A DNA stretch of 64,000 bases from VFMC01 sp040398525 (GTDB taxonomy: Bacteria > Actinomycetota > Acidimicrobiia > Acidimicrobiales > Ilumatobacteraceae). The notes under the pieces are model-generated. The model was not told where the DNA came from, did no database searches, and saw only the letters and a program-made list of their open reading frames with translations. The stretch is from NCBI GenBank assembly GCA_040398525.1, contig JBBATY010000017.1:1-64000 (forward strand), in the 5' to 3' direction. Positions 51,589 to 60,436 of this stretch are shown here, one piece after another. The position numbers and the translations under genes are program-made. How positions within the stretch are numbered: the stretch's first letter is position 1; each line of letters opens with the position of its first letter.

Positions 51589-52413
51589 ATGAGCTACGAG
51601 GGATACCGCGCCGTCTCGGTGGCGCTCGACAACGGGGTGGCCACGGTCACCATCGACAACGGGCCGATCAACCTGTTCGACGGCGCCCTCTACCCGGACA
51701 TGGTTCGACTGGCCGGCGAGCTCGCTGCCGACGACGAGGTGCGGGTGGTGGTGCTGCAGTCGGCCAACCCGGACTTCTTCATCGCCCACTTCGACGTGTC
51801 GCTCATCGTGCACATCCCCACCGGGATGGCCATGCCCACCGAGCTGAACGACTTCCACTCGATGTGCGAGGCGTTCCGCACGATGCCGAAGGCGACCATC
51901 GCCGTGATCGAGGGCCGGGTGGGTGGTGGTGGCAGCGAGTTGGCGCTCAGCTGCGACATGCGCTTCGCCGCGATCGGGCGCGCGGTGTTCAACCAGCCCG
52001 AAGTGGCGCTCGGCATCCTGCCGGGTGGCAGCGGCACGGCCCGGCTGCCACGCCTCGTCGGCCGCTCGCGTGCGCTCGAGGTGATCCTCGGCTGCGACGA
52101 CATCGACGCCGAGACCGCCGAGCGCTGGGGATGGGTGAACCGGGCGCTGCCACCCGACGAGGTGCGGCCCTTCGCCCAGCGTCTGGCGCGACGCATCGCC
52201 GGTTTCCCGCCACATGCGGTGGTGGCGGCCAAGGCCAGTGTGCTGCGCGCCGAGAAAGAGGTGGTGCCCGACCTGCTGGCCGAGGCCTACGCCTTCAACC
52301 AGACGCTTGCCCCCAGCGCGACCCGCCACGCCCTGCAGGCCTTCCTCGATCGTGGGGGCCAGACGGTCGAAGGCGAGTCGCGTCTCGGCGAACTGGCCAC
52401 CGAGCTGGGTTGA
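51589..52413 (+). CDS. Enoyl-CoA hydratase/isomerase family protein
   Basis: 274 residues from the ATG at 51589. The crotonase fold is seen in VATVTIDNGPINLFDGALYP, ATIAVIEGRVGGGGSELALSCDMRFAA (oxyanion Gly loop, here in one stretch of two parts) and FNQPEVALGILPGGSGTARLPRLVG. At the first catalytic position LPGGSGT the Glu common in hydratases is replaced; the second has GCDDIDAETAERWGWVNRAL. Substrate uncertain. Probably co-transcribed with the oxidoreductase upstream; convergent with fumarase. Confidence 0.88.
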   Translation: MSYEGYRAVSVALDNGVATVTIDNGPINLFDGALYPDMVRLAGELAADDEVRVVVLQSANPDFFIAHFDVSLIVHIPTGMAMPTELNDFHSMCEAFRTMPKATIAVIEGRVGGGGSELALSCDMRFAAIGRAVFNQPEVALGILPGGSGTARLPRLVGRSRALEVILGCDDIDAETAERWGWVNRALPPDEVRPFAQRLARRIAGFPPHAVVAAKASVLRAEKEVVPDLLAEAYAFNQTLAPSATRHALQAFLDRGGQTVEGESRLGELATELG

Positions 52414-52434
52414 GCCGGCCCGGACCGAGGCCGG

Positions 52435-54099
52435 TCAGCCGAGGCTGACCGGTGTGCCGCCGTAGGGCTTGTTCACCAGGTCGAAGAAGTCGTTGCCCTT
52501 GTCGTCGACCACGATGAACGCCGGGAAGTTCTCGACCTCGATCTTCCAGACGGCCTCCATGCCGAGCTCGGGGTACTCGAGCACCTCGACCTTGGTGATG
52601 CAGTCCTGCGCGAGGCGCGCCGCCGGGCCGCCGATCGAGCCGAGGTAGAACCCGCCGTAGGTCTTGCACGCATCGGTGACCTGCCGCGAGCGGTTGCCCT
52701 TGGCCAGCATCACGAAGCTGCCGCCGGCCGCCTGGAACTCGGCGACGTAGCTGTCCATCCGCCCGGCCGTGGTGGGCCCGAACGAGCCGCTCGCCATGCC
52801 TTCGGGGGTCTTGGCCGGCCCGGCGTAGTAGACGCAGTAGTCCTTCAGGTACTGCGGCAGGCCCAGGCCGGCGTCGAGGCGCTCCTTGATCTTGGCGTGG
52901 GCGATGTCGCGGGCCACCACCATCGGACCGGTCAGCATCACGCGGGTCTTCACCGGGTAGGTGCTGAGCGTCTCGCGGATCTCGCTCATCGGGCGGGTGA
53001 GGTCGATCTGCACGACCGGGGTGCTCTCGCCGAGGTGCTCGTCGGTGACCTCGGGCAGGAAGCGCGCCGGGTCCTGTTCGAGCTGCTCGAGGAAGATGCC
53101 GTCGCGGGTGATCTTGCCCAGTGCCTGGCGGTCGGCCGAGCAGCTGACGGCCATCGCCACCGGGCAGCTCGCCCCGTGGCGCGGCAGGCGGATGACGCGC
53201 ACGTCGTGGCAGAAGTACTTGCCACCGAACTGCGCGCCGATGCCGGTCTGTTGGGCGAGGGTGAGCACCTTGGCCTCGAGCTCGATGTCGCGGAAGCCGT
53301 GGCCGGCGGCGCTGCCTGCCGTCGGCAGGCTGTCGAGATAGCGGGTGCTGGCCAGCTTGGCGGTCTCGACCGCGTGCTCGGCCGATGTGCCGCCGATGAC
53401 CACGGCGAGGTGGTACGGCGGGCACGCGGCGGTGCCGAGGGTCTTCATCTTCTCGAACAGCCAGGGCAGCAGCGCTCGCTCGTTGAGCAGCGCCTTGGTC
53501 TCCTGGAACAGGTAGCTCTTGTTCGCGCTGCCGCCACCTTTGGCCATGAACAGGAACTTGTAGGCCTCGCCGTCGACTGCGGCGATCTTGATCTCGGCGG
53601 GCAGGTTGTTGCCGGTGTTCTTCTCGTCGTACATCGTCAGCGGCGCGAGCTGGCTGTAGCGCAGGTTCGACGTGAGGTAGGTGTTGAACACACCGCGAGC
53701 GATGGCCTCCTCGTCGCCGCCCCCGGTGAACACCATCTGGCCCTTCTTGGCCTTGACGATGGCGGTGCCGGTGTCCTGGCACATCGGCAGCACGCCACCC
53801 GCCGCGATGTTCGCGTTCTGCAGCAGGTCCATCGCGACGAACCGGTCGTTGTCGCTGGCCTCGGGGTCGTCGAGGATGTTGCGCAGCTGCTGCAGGTGGC
53901 CGGGCCGCAGCAGGTGGGCGATGTCGCGCATCGCGTGCTCGGTGATCAGGGTGAGCGCCTCCGGCTCGACGTGCAGGAACGTGCCGAGCGGGGTGTCGAC
54001 CGTGCGCACATGGTCGCTGGTGAGCAACCGATACGGCGTGGTGTCCGGGCCGAGGGGGAGGAGTTCGGTGAAGTCGAAACCGAGAGGGGACGAGCTCAT
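52435..54099 (-). CDS. Class I fumarate hydratase, [4Fe-4S] type
   Basis: 554 residues, full length with fused alpha and beta domains. Cluster Cys: LPMCQDTGTAIV, KYFCHDVRVIRLPRH and ASCPVAMAVSCSADR. The beta part has MLTGPMVVARDIAHAKI and GPTTAGRMDSYV. It converts fumarate and malate in the TCA cycle. It is oxygen-sensitive in most species. The end YGGTPVSLG overlaps nothing; it is convergent with the crotonase gene. Confidence 0.95.
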   Translation of the reverse strand: MSSSPLGFDFTELLPLGPDTTPYRLLTSDHVRTVDTPLGTFLHVEPEALTLITEHAMRDIAHLLRPGHLQQLRNILDDPEASDNDRFVAMDLLQNANIAAGGVLPMCQDTGTAIVKAKKGQMVFTGGGDEEAIARGVFNTYLTSNLRYSQLAPLTMYDEKNTGNNLPAEIKIAAVDGEAYKFLFMAKGGGSANKSYLFQETKALLNERALLPWLFEKMKTLGTAACPPYHLAVVIGGTSAEHAVETAKLASTRYLDSLPTAGSAAGHGFRDIELEAKVLTLAQQTGIGAQFGGKYFCHDVRVIRLPRHGASCPVAMAVSCSADRQALGKITRDGIFLEQLEQDPARFLPEVTDEHLGESTPVVQIDLTRPMSEIRETLSTYPVKTRVMLTGPMVVARDIAHAKIKERLDAGLGLPQYLKDYCVYYAGPAKTPEGMASGSFGPTTAGRMDSYVAEFQAAGGSFVMLAKGNRSRQVTDACKTYGGFYLGSIGGPAARLAQDCITKVEVLEYPELGMEAVWKIEVENFPAFIVVDDKGNDFFDLVNKPYGGTPVSLG

Positions 54100-54132
54100 G
54101 ACCTCACACTACGGCCGTGCCTGCGCAGGTAC

Positions 54133-56646
54133 CTAGCGGTCCTTCAGCCGTTTCGGCGGTGCCGCTGCAGGGTCGACGGGCCACTGGTGCTTCGGGTAGC
54201 GCCCGGCCATCTCCTTGCGCACCTCGGCCCACGACCCGGCCCAGAACGACGGCAGGTCGGCGGTGACCTGGATCGGTCGGTCGGCCGGCGACAGCAGCTC
54301 GAGGGTGAGCGGCACCCGGCCACCGATGACCGTCGGGTGGGTGCGGGTCCCGAACAGGTCCTGCACCCGCACCGACACGGTCGGGTGGTCGCGCGTGTAG
54401 TCGATCGGCGCCGTCCGCCCGGCCGGGGTGTCGAGCAGCGCCGGGGTCAGCTCGGCCAGGGCGGTCTGCTGGTCCCACGAGAGCTGGTTCACCAGCAGCA
54501 TCCCCAGGTCGAGCTGGTCGAGGTCGGCCCGGCTGGTGGCGTGCTGCAGGTAGGGCGTCAGCCAGTCGTCGAGTGCGGCGAGCAGCGAGGCGTCGCTCCA
54601 GTCGGGCCAGGCATCGTCGGGGAACGTCGCGCGCAGCAGCGCGATGCGGGCGCGCAGGTTGGCCCCCGACCCCAGGTCGAGCACGCCCAGGCGTGTCGCG
54701 CGCACCCGCTCGACCAGGGCGTCGGCCGTCGGCGCGCCGGGCTCGGGGGTGCGCACCGTGTCGGCGAGCACCATGTTGCCGAGCCTGGTCTCGAGACGTT
54801 CGACGAGGTCGTTGCGCTGCTTGTCCCACAGCAGCGTGCGACGCCGTTCGACCTGCGCGGCCAGGGCGTGCTCGAGCTCGGCCGCGTCGAGGCCGGCGGC
54901 CAGACGGACCCGTGCGCTGGTGCGGTTGCCGTCGAGGTCGGCGGCGACCACGAACGGCTCACCGGCCAGTGGGTCGTCCTTGGCCACCCACGCCCCGCCA
55001 CCGGTGCGCAGCTGGAACTGGCCGCGCTGGCTGCGCCGCACGGCCACCCGGTCGGGGAACGCACGGGCGAGCACCGCACCGGAACGGGCGGCGTCGATCC
55101 GGTCGAGGTCGAACGCCACCCGGGCGCGCCGGGCGATGTCGTGGGCCCGCTCGCGGACCTGGTCGAGCGCCCGACGGTCGGCTCGGTCGTCGGTGAGCTC
55201 GCGAGCCACGAGCCGCACGCGCAGCCCTACGTCGGCGGGCAGCTCGTCGGCTCGACCACGCAGCACATCGCGCTCGTCGACCAGCGCGGCGAGCACACAG
55301 GCCAGTGGCTGGTCGTCGGGCGCAGCGTCGACCACCATGCGCGCCAGGCGCGGGTGCACCGGCAGGGCGAGCATCGCCCGACCGGTGTCGGTGGGCCGTC
55401 CGTTGCCGTCGAGCGCACCGAGGTCGACAAGCAACTGGCGCGCGGTCTGCAGGGCCTTCGTCGGTGGGCGGTCGAGGAAGGCGAGGTCGTCGATCGGCGT
55501 GCTCCAGGCTGCGAGTTCGAGCACCAGGCCGGCGAGGTCGACCTGGGTGATCTCGGCCGGCAGGTGGGCCAGGCGGGTCGACTGCTCGAGCTTGCTCCAC
55601 AGGCGGTAGCAGACACCCGGCTCGGTGCGGCCCGCTCGACCGGCGCGCTGATCGGCCGAGGCCCTGCTGGTGGCGACCGTGGTGAGCCGGGTCATGCCGG
55701 TCCGTGGGTCGAAGCGCGGCACGCGGGCCTGGCCGGCGTCGACCACCACGCGCACACCGTCGACGGTGAGCGACGATTCGGCGATGTCGGTGCTGAGCAC
55801 CACCCGGCGGCGGCCGGGCGGTGACGGGGCGAGCGCTCGGTCCTGGTCGGCGAGGGTGAGGGCCCCGGCGAGTGGGTGGATGTCGACGTCTGCCGGCACG
55901 CGGTCGGCGAGCAGCCGCTCCACACGACGGATCTCGCCGATGCCGGGCAGGAACACGAGCACGGCGCCGGGCTCGTCGCGCAGCGCGACCAGCACGGCAT
56001 CGGCCACGGACTGGTCGAGGCGGGCGCCCTTGGCGGGTGGCAACGAGCGGATGTCGACGGGGAACTGGCGACCCGCGCTCGCCACGACGGGGGCCACCCC
56101 GGTTCCGTCCGGCCCGGTGCCCAGCAGCGCTGCGAGGCGTGCCGTGTCGGGCGTGGCCGACATCGCCACCACGGCGAGATCGGGGCGCAGATGGGTGCGG
56201 GCGTCGAGGGCGAGGGCCAGGCCGAGGTCGGTGGGCAGGTTGCGCTCGTGCACCTCGTCGAAGATCACCACCGCCACACCGGGCAGCTCGGGGTCGTGCT
56301 GCAGACGACGGGTGAGCACCCCTTCGGTCACCACCTCGATGCGCGTGGTCGGGCCGATGCGCCGCTCGTCACGGGTCTGGTAGCCGACGATGCCACCCAC
56401 CTCGTCGCCGAGCAGGGCTGCCATCCGCCGCGCCGCGGCTCGGGTCGCGAGCCGTCTCGGTTCGAGCACCACGATGCGCCCGCCGGCCAGCCACGGCTGG
56501 TCGAGCAGCCACAGCGGCACCACGGTGGTCTTGCCGGCACCCGGTGGCGCGACGAGCACCGCGGTGCGAGTGCGCGCCAGGGCGTCGCCGAGCTCGGCGA
56601 GCACACCCACCACGGGCAGGTCGGCGACGGATGCGGGGACCGGCAT
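54133..56646 (-). CDS. hrpB: ATP-dependent helicase HrpB
   Basis: 837 residues. Motif I APPGAGKTTVVPL, motif II DEVHERNLPTDLGLAL (DEVH rather than DEAH or DEFH), motif III MSATPDTARLAALLG, FLPGIGEIRRVERLL, V STDIAESSLTVDGVRVVVDAG and VI DQRAGRAGRTEPGVCYRLW (each truncated to its core). After HA2 comes the HrpB-specific C-terminal domain ending in LPSFWAGSWAEVRKEMAGRY and PKHQWPVDPAAAPPKR. It is the second DExH helicase in the window; HrpB's cellular role is poorly known. Confidence 0.93.
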   Translation of the reverse strand: MPVPASVADLPVVGVLAELGDALARTRTAVLVAPPGAGKTTVVPLWLLDQPWLAGGRIVVLEPRRLATRAAARRMAALLGDEVGGIVGYQTRDERRIGPTTRIEVVTEGVLTRRLQHDPELPGVAVVIFDEVHERNLPTDLGLALALDARTHLRPDLAVVAMSATPDTARLAALLGTGPDGTGVAPVVASAGRQFPVDIRSLPPAKGARLDQSVADAVLVALRDEPGAVLVFLPGIGEIRRVERLLADRVPADVDIHPLAGALTLADQDRALAPSPPGRRRVVLSTDIAESSLTVDGVRVVVDAGQARVPRFDPRTGMTRLTTVATSRASADQRAGRAGRTEPGVCYRLWSKLEQSTRLAHLPAEITQVDLAGLVLELAAWSTPIDDLAFLDRPPTKALQTARQLLVDLGALDGNGRPTDTGRAMLALPVHPRLARMVVDAAPDDQPLACVLAALVDERDVLRGRADELPADVGLRVRLVARELTDDRADRRALDQVRERAHDIARRARVAFDLDRIDAARSGAVLARAFPDRVAVRRSQRGQFQLRTGGGAWVAKDDPLAGEPFVVAADLDGNRTSARVRLAAGLDAAELEHALAAQVERRRTLLWDKQRNDLVERLETRLGNMVLADTVRTPEPGAPTADALVERVRATRLGVLDLGSGANLRARIALLRATFPDDAWPDWSDASLLAALDDWLTPYLQHATSRADLDQLDLGMLLVNQLSWDQQTALAELTPALLDTPAGRTAPIDYTRDHPTVSVRVQDLFGTRTHPTVIGGRVPLTLELLSPADRPIQVTADLPSFWAGSWAEVRKEMAGRYPKHQWPVDPAAAPPKRLKDR

Positions 56647-56661
56647 CGGGGGCCGGCGCGG

Positions 56662-57153
56662 TCAGCTCGCCAGGGCGGGGGTGCCGTGGAACGGGCTCGG
56701 GTCGCCGGCGACCGGCATGTTCGGCCGCTTCCAGGCGCAGGTGGTGGCGATCTCGTCGGCGACGGCGCGCCACTCGAGCGCGTTCCAGCCCTCGGCGGCC
56801 GCCGGCACCGTGCCGTCGGTGCGCAGGAACACGAACGCCGGCAGCTCCTTCAGCCCGAGCTGCTTCACGAACACCCGGTCGGGGTCGACGAGCACCATGA
56901 ACTCTTCGGTGAGCGGCCCGAGGAAGTTGCGAGCCTCGTCACGCGAGCAGGTGAGCACGAAGGTGGTGCGGGCGTCGGAGCCCGAGAACGCGGCCAGGAT
57001 GCGCGACGCCGTCTTCAGGATCCATGCGCTCTCGTTGGTGTACGGGTCGAGCACCACACAGGCGTAGTGGAAGGTGGTGAGCCACTCCTCGATCGGGCGC
57101 GAGTCGCCGTCGAGCGAGGTGAGCACGGTGTCTGGCGAGGGGTTGGTGGCCAC
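56662..57153 (-). CDS. Thioredoxin-fold-like protein without CxxC
   Basis: 163 residues with a GTG at 57153 as the best start (VATNPSPDTVLTSLDGDSRP). The pattern EEWLTTFHYACVVLDPYTNE, VLVDPDRVFVKQLGLKELPAFVFLRTDG (cis-Pro LPAF) and GWNALEWRAVADEIA resembles a redoxin fold. The usual CxxC position is occupied by DPYTNESAW, so it is unlikely to be a reductase. It lies 15 bp from hrpB on the same strand. Confidence 0.65.
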   Translation of the reverse strand: MATNPSPDTVLTSLDGDSRPIEEWLTTFHYACVVLDPYTNESAWILKTASRILAAFSGSDARTTFVLTCSRDEARNFLGPLTEEFMVLVDPDRVFVKQLGLKELPAFVFLRTDGTVPAAAEGWNALEWRAVADEIATTCAWKRPNMPVAGDPSPFHGTPALAS

Positions 57154-57245
57154 GGCATGCAAGGTTAGCGACCCGGCCGGTGTCGACCCCAAGCACAGCG
57201 GGCTCCGAGGTGCGCTGTCGACGACTCCCAGGTAGGTTCCAGCCG

Positions 57246-58052
57246 ATGCACCCCATGGAGCGCCTGCGCTACATCGCCCGCGCATCGGGCGCCGACCAGC
57301 GGTTGCTGGTGCGCGAGATGGCCGATGCGGTGCGTGGCTTGCGCGGCGATCCGGCGGGGCTGGTGGTCACTTGTCGGCGCGTCGTCGAGCGCCATCCCAC
57401 GTCGGGTGCGCTGTGGTGGTGGTGCGCATCGGTGCTCGCTGCCGGCGAGCCGTTCCGGGTGGCGAGCGACCTTGCCGCCGAGGTCGAGCACGATCCGACA
57501 CCCGACCACCTCTACGACGTGCTGCCCGACGAGGCCACGGTGTGCGTGGTCGGCTGGCCCGACCTGGTGGGCGACGCGGTCATGCGCCGCGGCGACGTGC
57601 GCGTGCTGGCCGTCGATGCCGACGACGAGGGGTCGTCGTTCGTGCGGCGACTGCACCGCGCCGACGTGGAGGCCGAGGTCGTGCCGTCTGCCGGGCTGTC
57701 GGCGGCTGTGCTGGCAGCCGACGTGGTGCTGGTCGAAGCCCTCGCCTGCGGGGCCGGCGAGGTGCTCGCCGCAACCGGCTCGCGCTCGGTCGCCTCGGTG
57801 GCCTACTGCAGCGAGGTGCCGCTGTGGCTGGTCGCCGGCCGCGGCCGGCGGCTGCCCGACGCGATGTTCGTCGAGATGCGTCGCCGGATCGACGAGGGCG
57901 CTCGTGGTTGGGTGGCTCCCGCCGAGGCCGTGCCGGCAGCGCTGTTCGGCACGCTGGTCGGCCCCGACGGCCTGAGTGTCGACGCCGGCCCGGGGGAGTG
58001 GGCGCCCGAGTGCCCGCTCGCCCCCGAGCTGCTGCGCCCCAGCCCTATCTGA
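57246..58052 (+). CDS. IF-2B (eIF2B / MTR-1-P isomerase-like) family protein
   Basis: 268 residues. The C-terminal Rossmann-like half shows VCVVGWPDLVGDAVMRRGD, VLAVDADDEGSSFVRRL, ADVVLVEALACGAGEVLAATGS and VPLWLVAGRGRRLPDAMF, the IF-2B layout with a DVVLVGADAxxxNG-like segment altered to DVVLVEALACGAGEV. The catalytic Cys/Asp of methylthioribose-1-phosphate isomerase are not evident, so the enzyme role is uncertain. Stand-alone, divergent from the redoxin-like gene. Confidence 0.65.
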   Translation: MHPMERLRYIARASGADQRLLVREMADAVRGLRGDPAGLVVTCRRVVERHPTSGALWWWCASVLAAGEPFRVASDLAAEVEHDPTPDHLYDVLPDEATVCVVGWPDLVGDAVMRRGDVRVLAVDADDEGSSFVRRLHRADVEAEVVPSAGLSAAVLAADVVLVEALACGAGEVLAATGSRSVASVAYCSEVPLWLVAGRGRRLPDAMFVEMRRRIDEGARGWVAPAEAVPAALFGTLVGPDGLSVDAGPGEWAPECPLAPELLRPSPI

Positions 58053-58179
58053 CCCGGCTGCTGCCGGACATCTGCTCGGCCCAACATTTTCCGCATGTGC
58101 GCGGAACGTTCTGCCCCCTTCGTGCGTGGAGATGGGTGACGCCCTGTACGGGGTGGCATCCACGAAGAGGAGACACGAC

Positions 58180-58847
58180 ATGCGTATCGACAGGAAGAGA
58201 TGGTGGGTGGCGATCGTCGGTGTGATGATCACCTCCTTGGGGCTCGGCGCACTCCCTGCAGCCGCTGCGGGGTCGCTCGTCCGAGCCGACCCGACCGCAC
58301 ACCGGCCCGCCAGCGATCCGTGCCCGCCCGGGACACAACCGAAGCCGGGCACCAAGATCTGCATCGGTGGCGGCACGACGATCGAGATCCCGGACGGCTC
58401 GAACCCGCCGCCCATCACCATCACCTGTCCGGACGGGACGGTGATCCAGATCGGTGGCACCTGCCCGACCAAGCCGCCGACGACGCCGCAGCCGCCGACG
58501 GGCAACCCGCCGACGTCACCGCAGCCGCCGACGGGCAACCCGCCGACGTCACCGCAGCCGCCGACGGGCAACCNNNNNNNNNNNNNNNNNNNNNNNNNNN
58601 NNNNNNNNNNNNNNNNNNNNNNNNNNNNNNNNNNNNNNNNNNNNNNNNNNNNNNNNNNNNNNNNNNNNNNNNNCCGACCACGCCGCAGCCACCCGTCGTG
58701 AAGCCTCCGGTGAGCCCGCCGAAGCCGCCGGTCGTGCAGCCGAGGAAGGGCTGGCTCCCGAAGATGTGCGTGAAGTGGATCCGCGTCCCCGTCCCGAAGA
58801 CTCGGACGACGGTTCCGGTCCCAGTTCCCTACCCCTGCTGGAAGTAG
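58180..58847 (+). CDS. Secreted proline-rich repeat protein, broken by an assembly gap
   Basis: The ATG at 58180 follows an AAGAGGAG site. The signal sequence RWWVAIVGVMITSLGLGALPAAAAG is followed by a small domain with paired Cys (DPCPPGTQPKPGTKICIGGG, ITCPDGTVIQIGGTCP) and then PPTGNPPTSPQ repeats (33-bp DNA unit) into the gap. After the gap the sequence PTTPQPPVVKPPVSPPKPPV then WLPKMCVKWIRVPVPK reaches the stop at 58847. The frame differs before and after the 100 N, because the gap length is arbitrary. Probably a wall-associated protein. Confidence 0.7.
58492..58573 (+). repeat. 33-bp tandem repeat (PPTGNPPTSPQ) running into the gap
   Basis: CCGCAGCCGCCGACGGGCAA plus CCCGCCGACGTCA repeats 2.5 times up to the first N. 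Perfect copies explain why the assembly broke here. Confidence 0.85.
58574..58673. other. Assembly gap (100 N) inside the repeat region
   Basis: Placeholder of exactly 100 N. The true number of repeats is unknown and must keep the reading frame if the gene is intact. Confidence 0.98.
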
Positions 58848-58978
58848 GACGCTCGGCGCTCCGCTGCGTCGGGTCGGGCCCGCGGCCTTCTCGGTCGGTA
58901 ACGGGCCCTCAGTGGGTGCCGTCGGTGGATTCCGCACCATCGACGGCACCCGCTGTCGCGTCCGGGCTGCGGCCCGGC

Positions 58979-60313
58979 TCAGCGTTGGCCGGTGGGCGAC
59001 ACCGTGAGCGCGGCGGCGTCGGCGAGGCGCAGGGCGAGCTGCTCGTGGTCATCGCCCACCAGGCCGACCGTCACGCGCAGGTGCGGCCGGTCGTCGTGCA
59101 CGCGGAACGGCTCGCCCGGCGCAGCGCCGATGCCCTGGGCCGCCAGGGTGAGCAGCGCCGAGCGCTCGTCGCTCACCTCCATCCAGAGGTTGATCCCGTC
59201 GGTGCCGGTGGTGGGCACTCCTCGGGCGCCGAGCACGTCGGCCACGGCAGCTCGCCGTCGGGCGTACTCGTTGCGGGCGGCGGCGACGGCGTCGAGTGTG
59301 GGCGCGTGATCGAGCATCTCGAGCAGCACGGCCTGCAGGATGCGGCTGCTCCAGCCGGGCCCGAGCAGCCGGCGGTTGGCGACGGCTGCCACCACGTCGC
59401 CGGCGCCTCCGACCGCGGCCAGGCGTAAGTCGGGGCCGTGGCTCTTGGAGAAGCTGCGGATGTGCACGGTGCGGTCGGCGAGCCAGTGCCCGAGGCTCAC
59501 CAGCGCCCCGCTGGCGATGTCGCCCGAGTGGTCGTCCTCGACGATCACCGCGCGGCTGTGGGCGAGCACCCCGGCCAGCGCCTTGGCCCGGCGCTTCGAC
59601 ATCGTCACACCACTCGGGTTGTGGGCGCGGGGTTGCAGGAACACCGCCACCGGGTCGGCCTGCAGGGCGGCGCCGAGCTGATCGACCACCATCCCCTCGT
59701 CGTCGAGGTCGACCCCGATCACCTCGGCGCCGAGCTGCTCGAGCAGGTCGAGCAGCGGCGGGAACGACGGATGCTCGACCACCACACGGTCGCCGAGGCG
59801 CACGGTCACCTGGGCGATGCGGTCGAGTGCGTCGAGCGCGCCGTCCACCACGGTGAGCTCCTCCAGCGCGAACGGCCAGTCGGCGCGCAACCGTTCGTCG
59901 AGGCCGGGCAGCACGGGCCGGTCGAGGTAGCTCGACGTCAGTGACTGGCGGCTGACCCGGGCCATCACGGGGCCGAGATCGGGCAGCAGCGCCGGGTCCG
60001 GGGTGCCCGACGAGAGGTCGAGCGCGAAGTGGCCCGGCCCTTCGGTGATGCGGCGGTAGCGCCGGGGCGCGCCCGGCCCGGTGGGCTCGCGTACGAAGGT
60101 GCCCTGGCGGCCACGGGCATCGATCGCGCCGACCTTGGCCAGCGTCTGCCATGCCTCGCTCACCGTGGTGGGCGACACGCCCAGCACTCGCGACAGCTCG
60201 CGCACCGTCGGCAGGCGGTACCCGGGTGCGAGCTGCCCGGCCGAGATCAGCCGCCCGATGGTGGCGGCGATGCCTTTGGCGCTGCGGTCGTCGATCTGGG
60301 TCGCGAGGTCCAT
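58979..60313 (-). CDS. MocR-type regulator (GntR helix-turn-helix fused to aminotransferase-like domain)
   Basis: 444 residues from the ATG at 60313. The N-terminal wHTH (about residues 10-75) has GIAATIGRLISAGQLAPGYRLPTVRELSRVLGVSPTTVSEAW (core: RLPTVRELSRVLGVSPTTVS). The C-terminal fold-type I aminotransferase domain has AHNPSGVTMSKRRA, IVEDDHSGDIA and the PLP Lys in HIRSFSKSHGPDLRLA. MocR proteins sense PLP plus an amine ligand. Divergent from the pyrimidine-catabolism operon, whose pathway yields beta-alanine, a plausible effector (inference). Confidence 0.9.
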   Translation of the reverse strand: MDLATQIDDRSAKGIAATIGRLISAGQLAPGYRLPTVRELSRVLGVSPTTVSEAWQTLAKVGAIDARGRQGTFVREPTGPGAPRRYRRITEGPGHFALDLSSGTPDPALLPDLGPVMARVSRQSLTSSYLDRPVLPGLDERLRADWPFALEELTVVDGALDALDRIAQVTVRLGDRVVVEHPSFPPLLDLLEQLGAEVIGVDLDDEGMVVDQLGAALQADPVAVFLQPRAHNPSGVTMSKRRAKALAGVLAHSRAVIVEDDHSGDIASGALVSLGHWLADRTVHIRSFSKSHGPDLRLAAVGGAGDVVAAVANRRLLGPGWSSRILQAVLLEMLDHAPTLDAVAAARNEYARRRAAVADVLGARGVPTTGTDGINLWMEVSDERSALLTLAAQGIGAAPGEPFRVHDDRPHLRVTVGLVGDDHEQLALRLADAAALTVSPTGQR

Positions 60314-60379
60314 GGTCCGCCCGGAGAGGTAGCCGTCGGATCGATCGGTGTGGTCGAACCGTGAACGGCGTGTGACAGT

Positions 60380-60405
60380 TTGTACGGGCACAATACTTTC
60401 ATTGT
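60380..60405. promoter_or_regulatory. Operator candidate upstream of the pyrimidine-catabolism operon
   Basis: TTGT-ACGGGC-ACAAT-ACTTTC-ATTGT: three alternating half-sites with 6-base spacers, an AT-rich island in the 123 bp between the MocR gene and the operon. TTGT at 60380 and 60402 form a direct repeat 22 bp apart, a spacing common for MocR sites. Confidence 0.5.
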
Positions 60406-60436
60406 CTGCCGCCCGATGTCACATTACGATCCGTTC

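Noticed and set aside
52897..55824. 975-codon plus-strand open frame opposite fumarase and HrpB
   Set aside because: Shadow of two well-supported minus-strand genes; no domain and biased composition.
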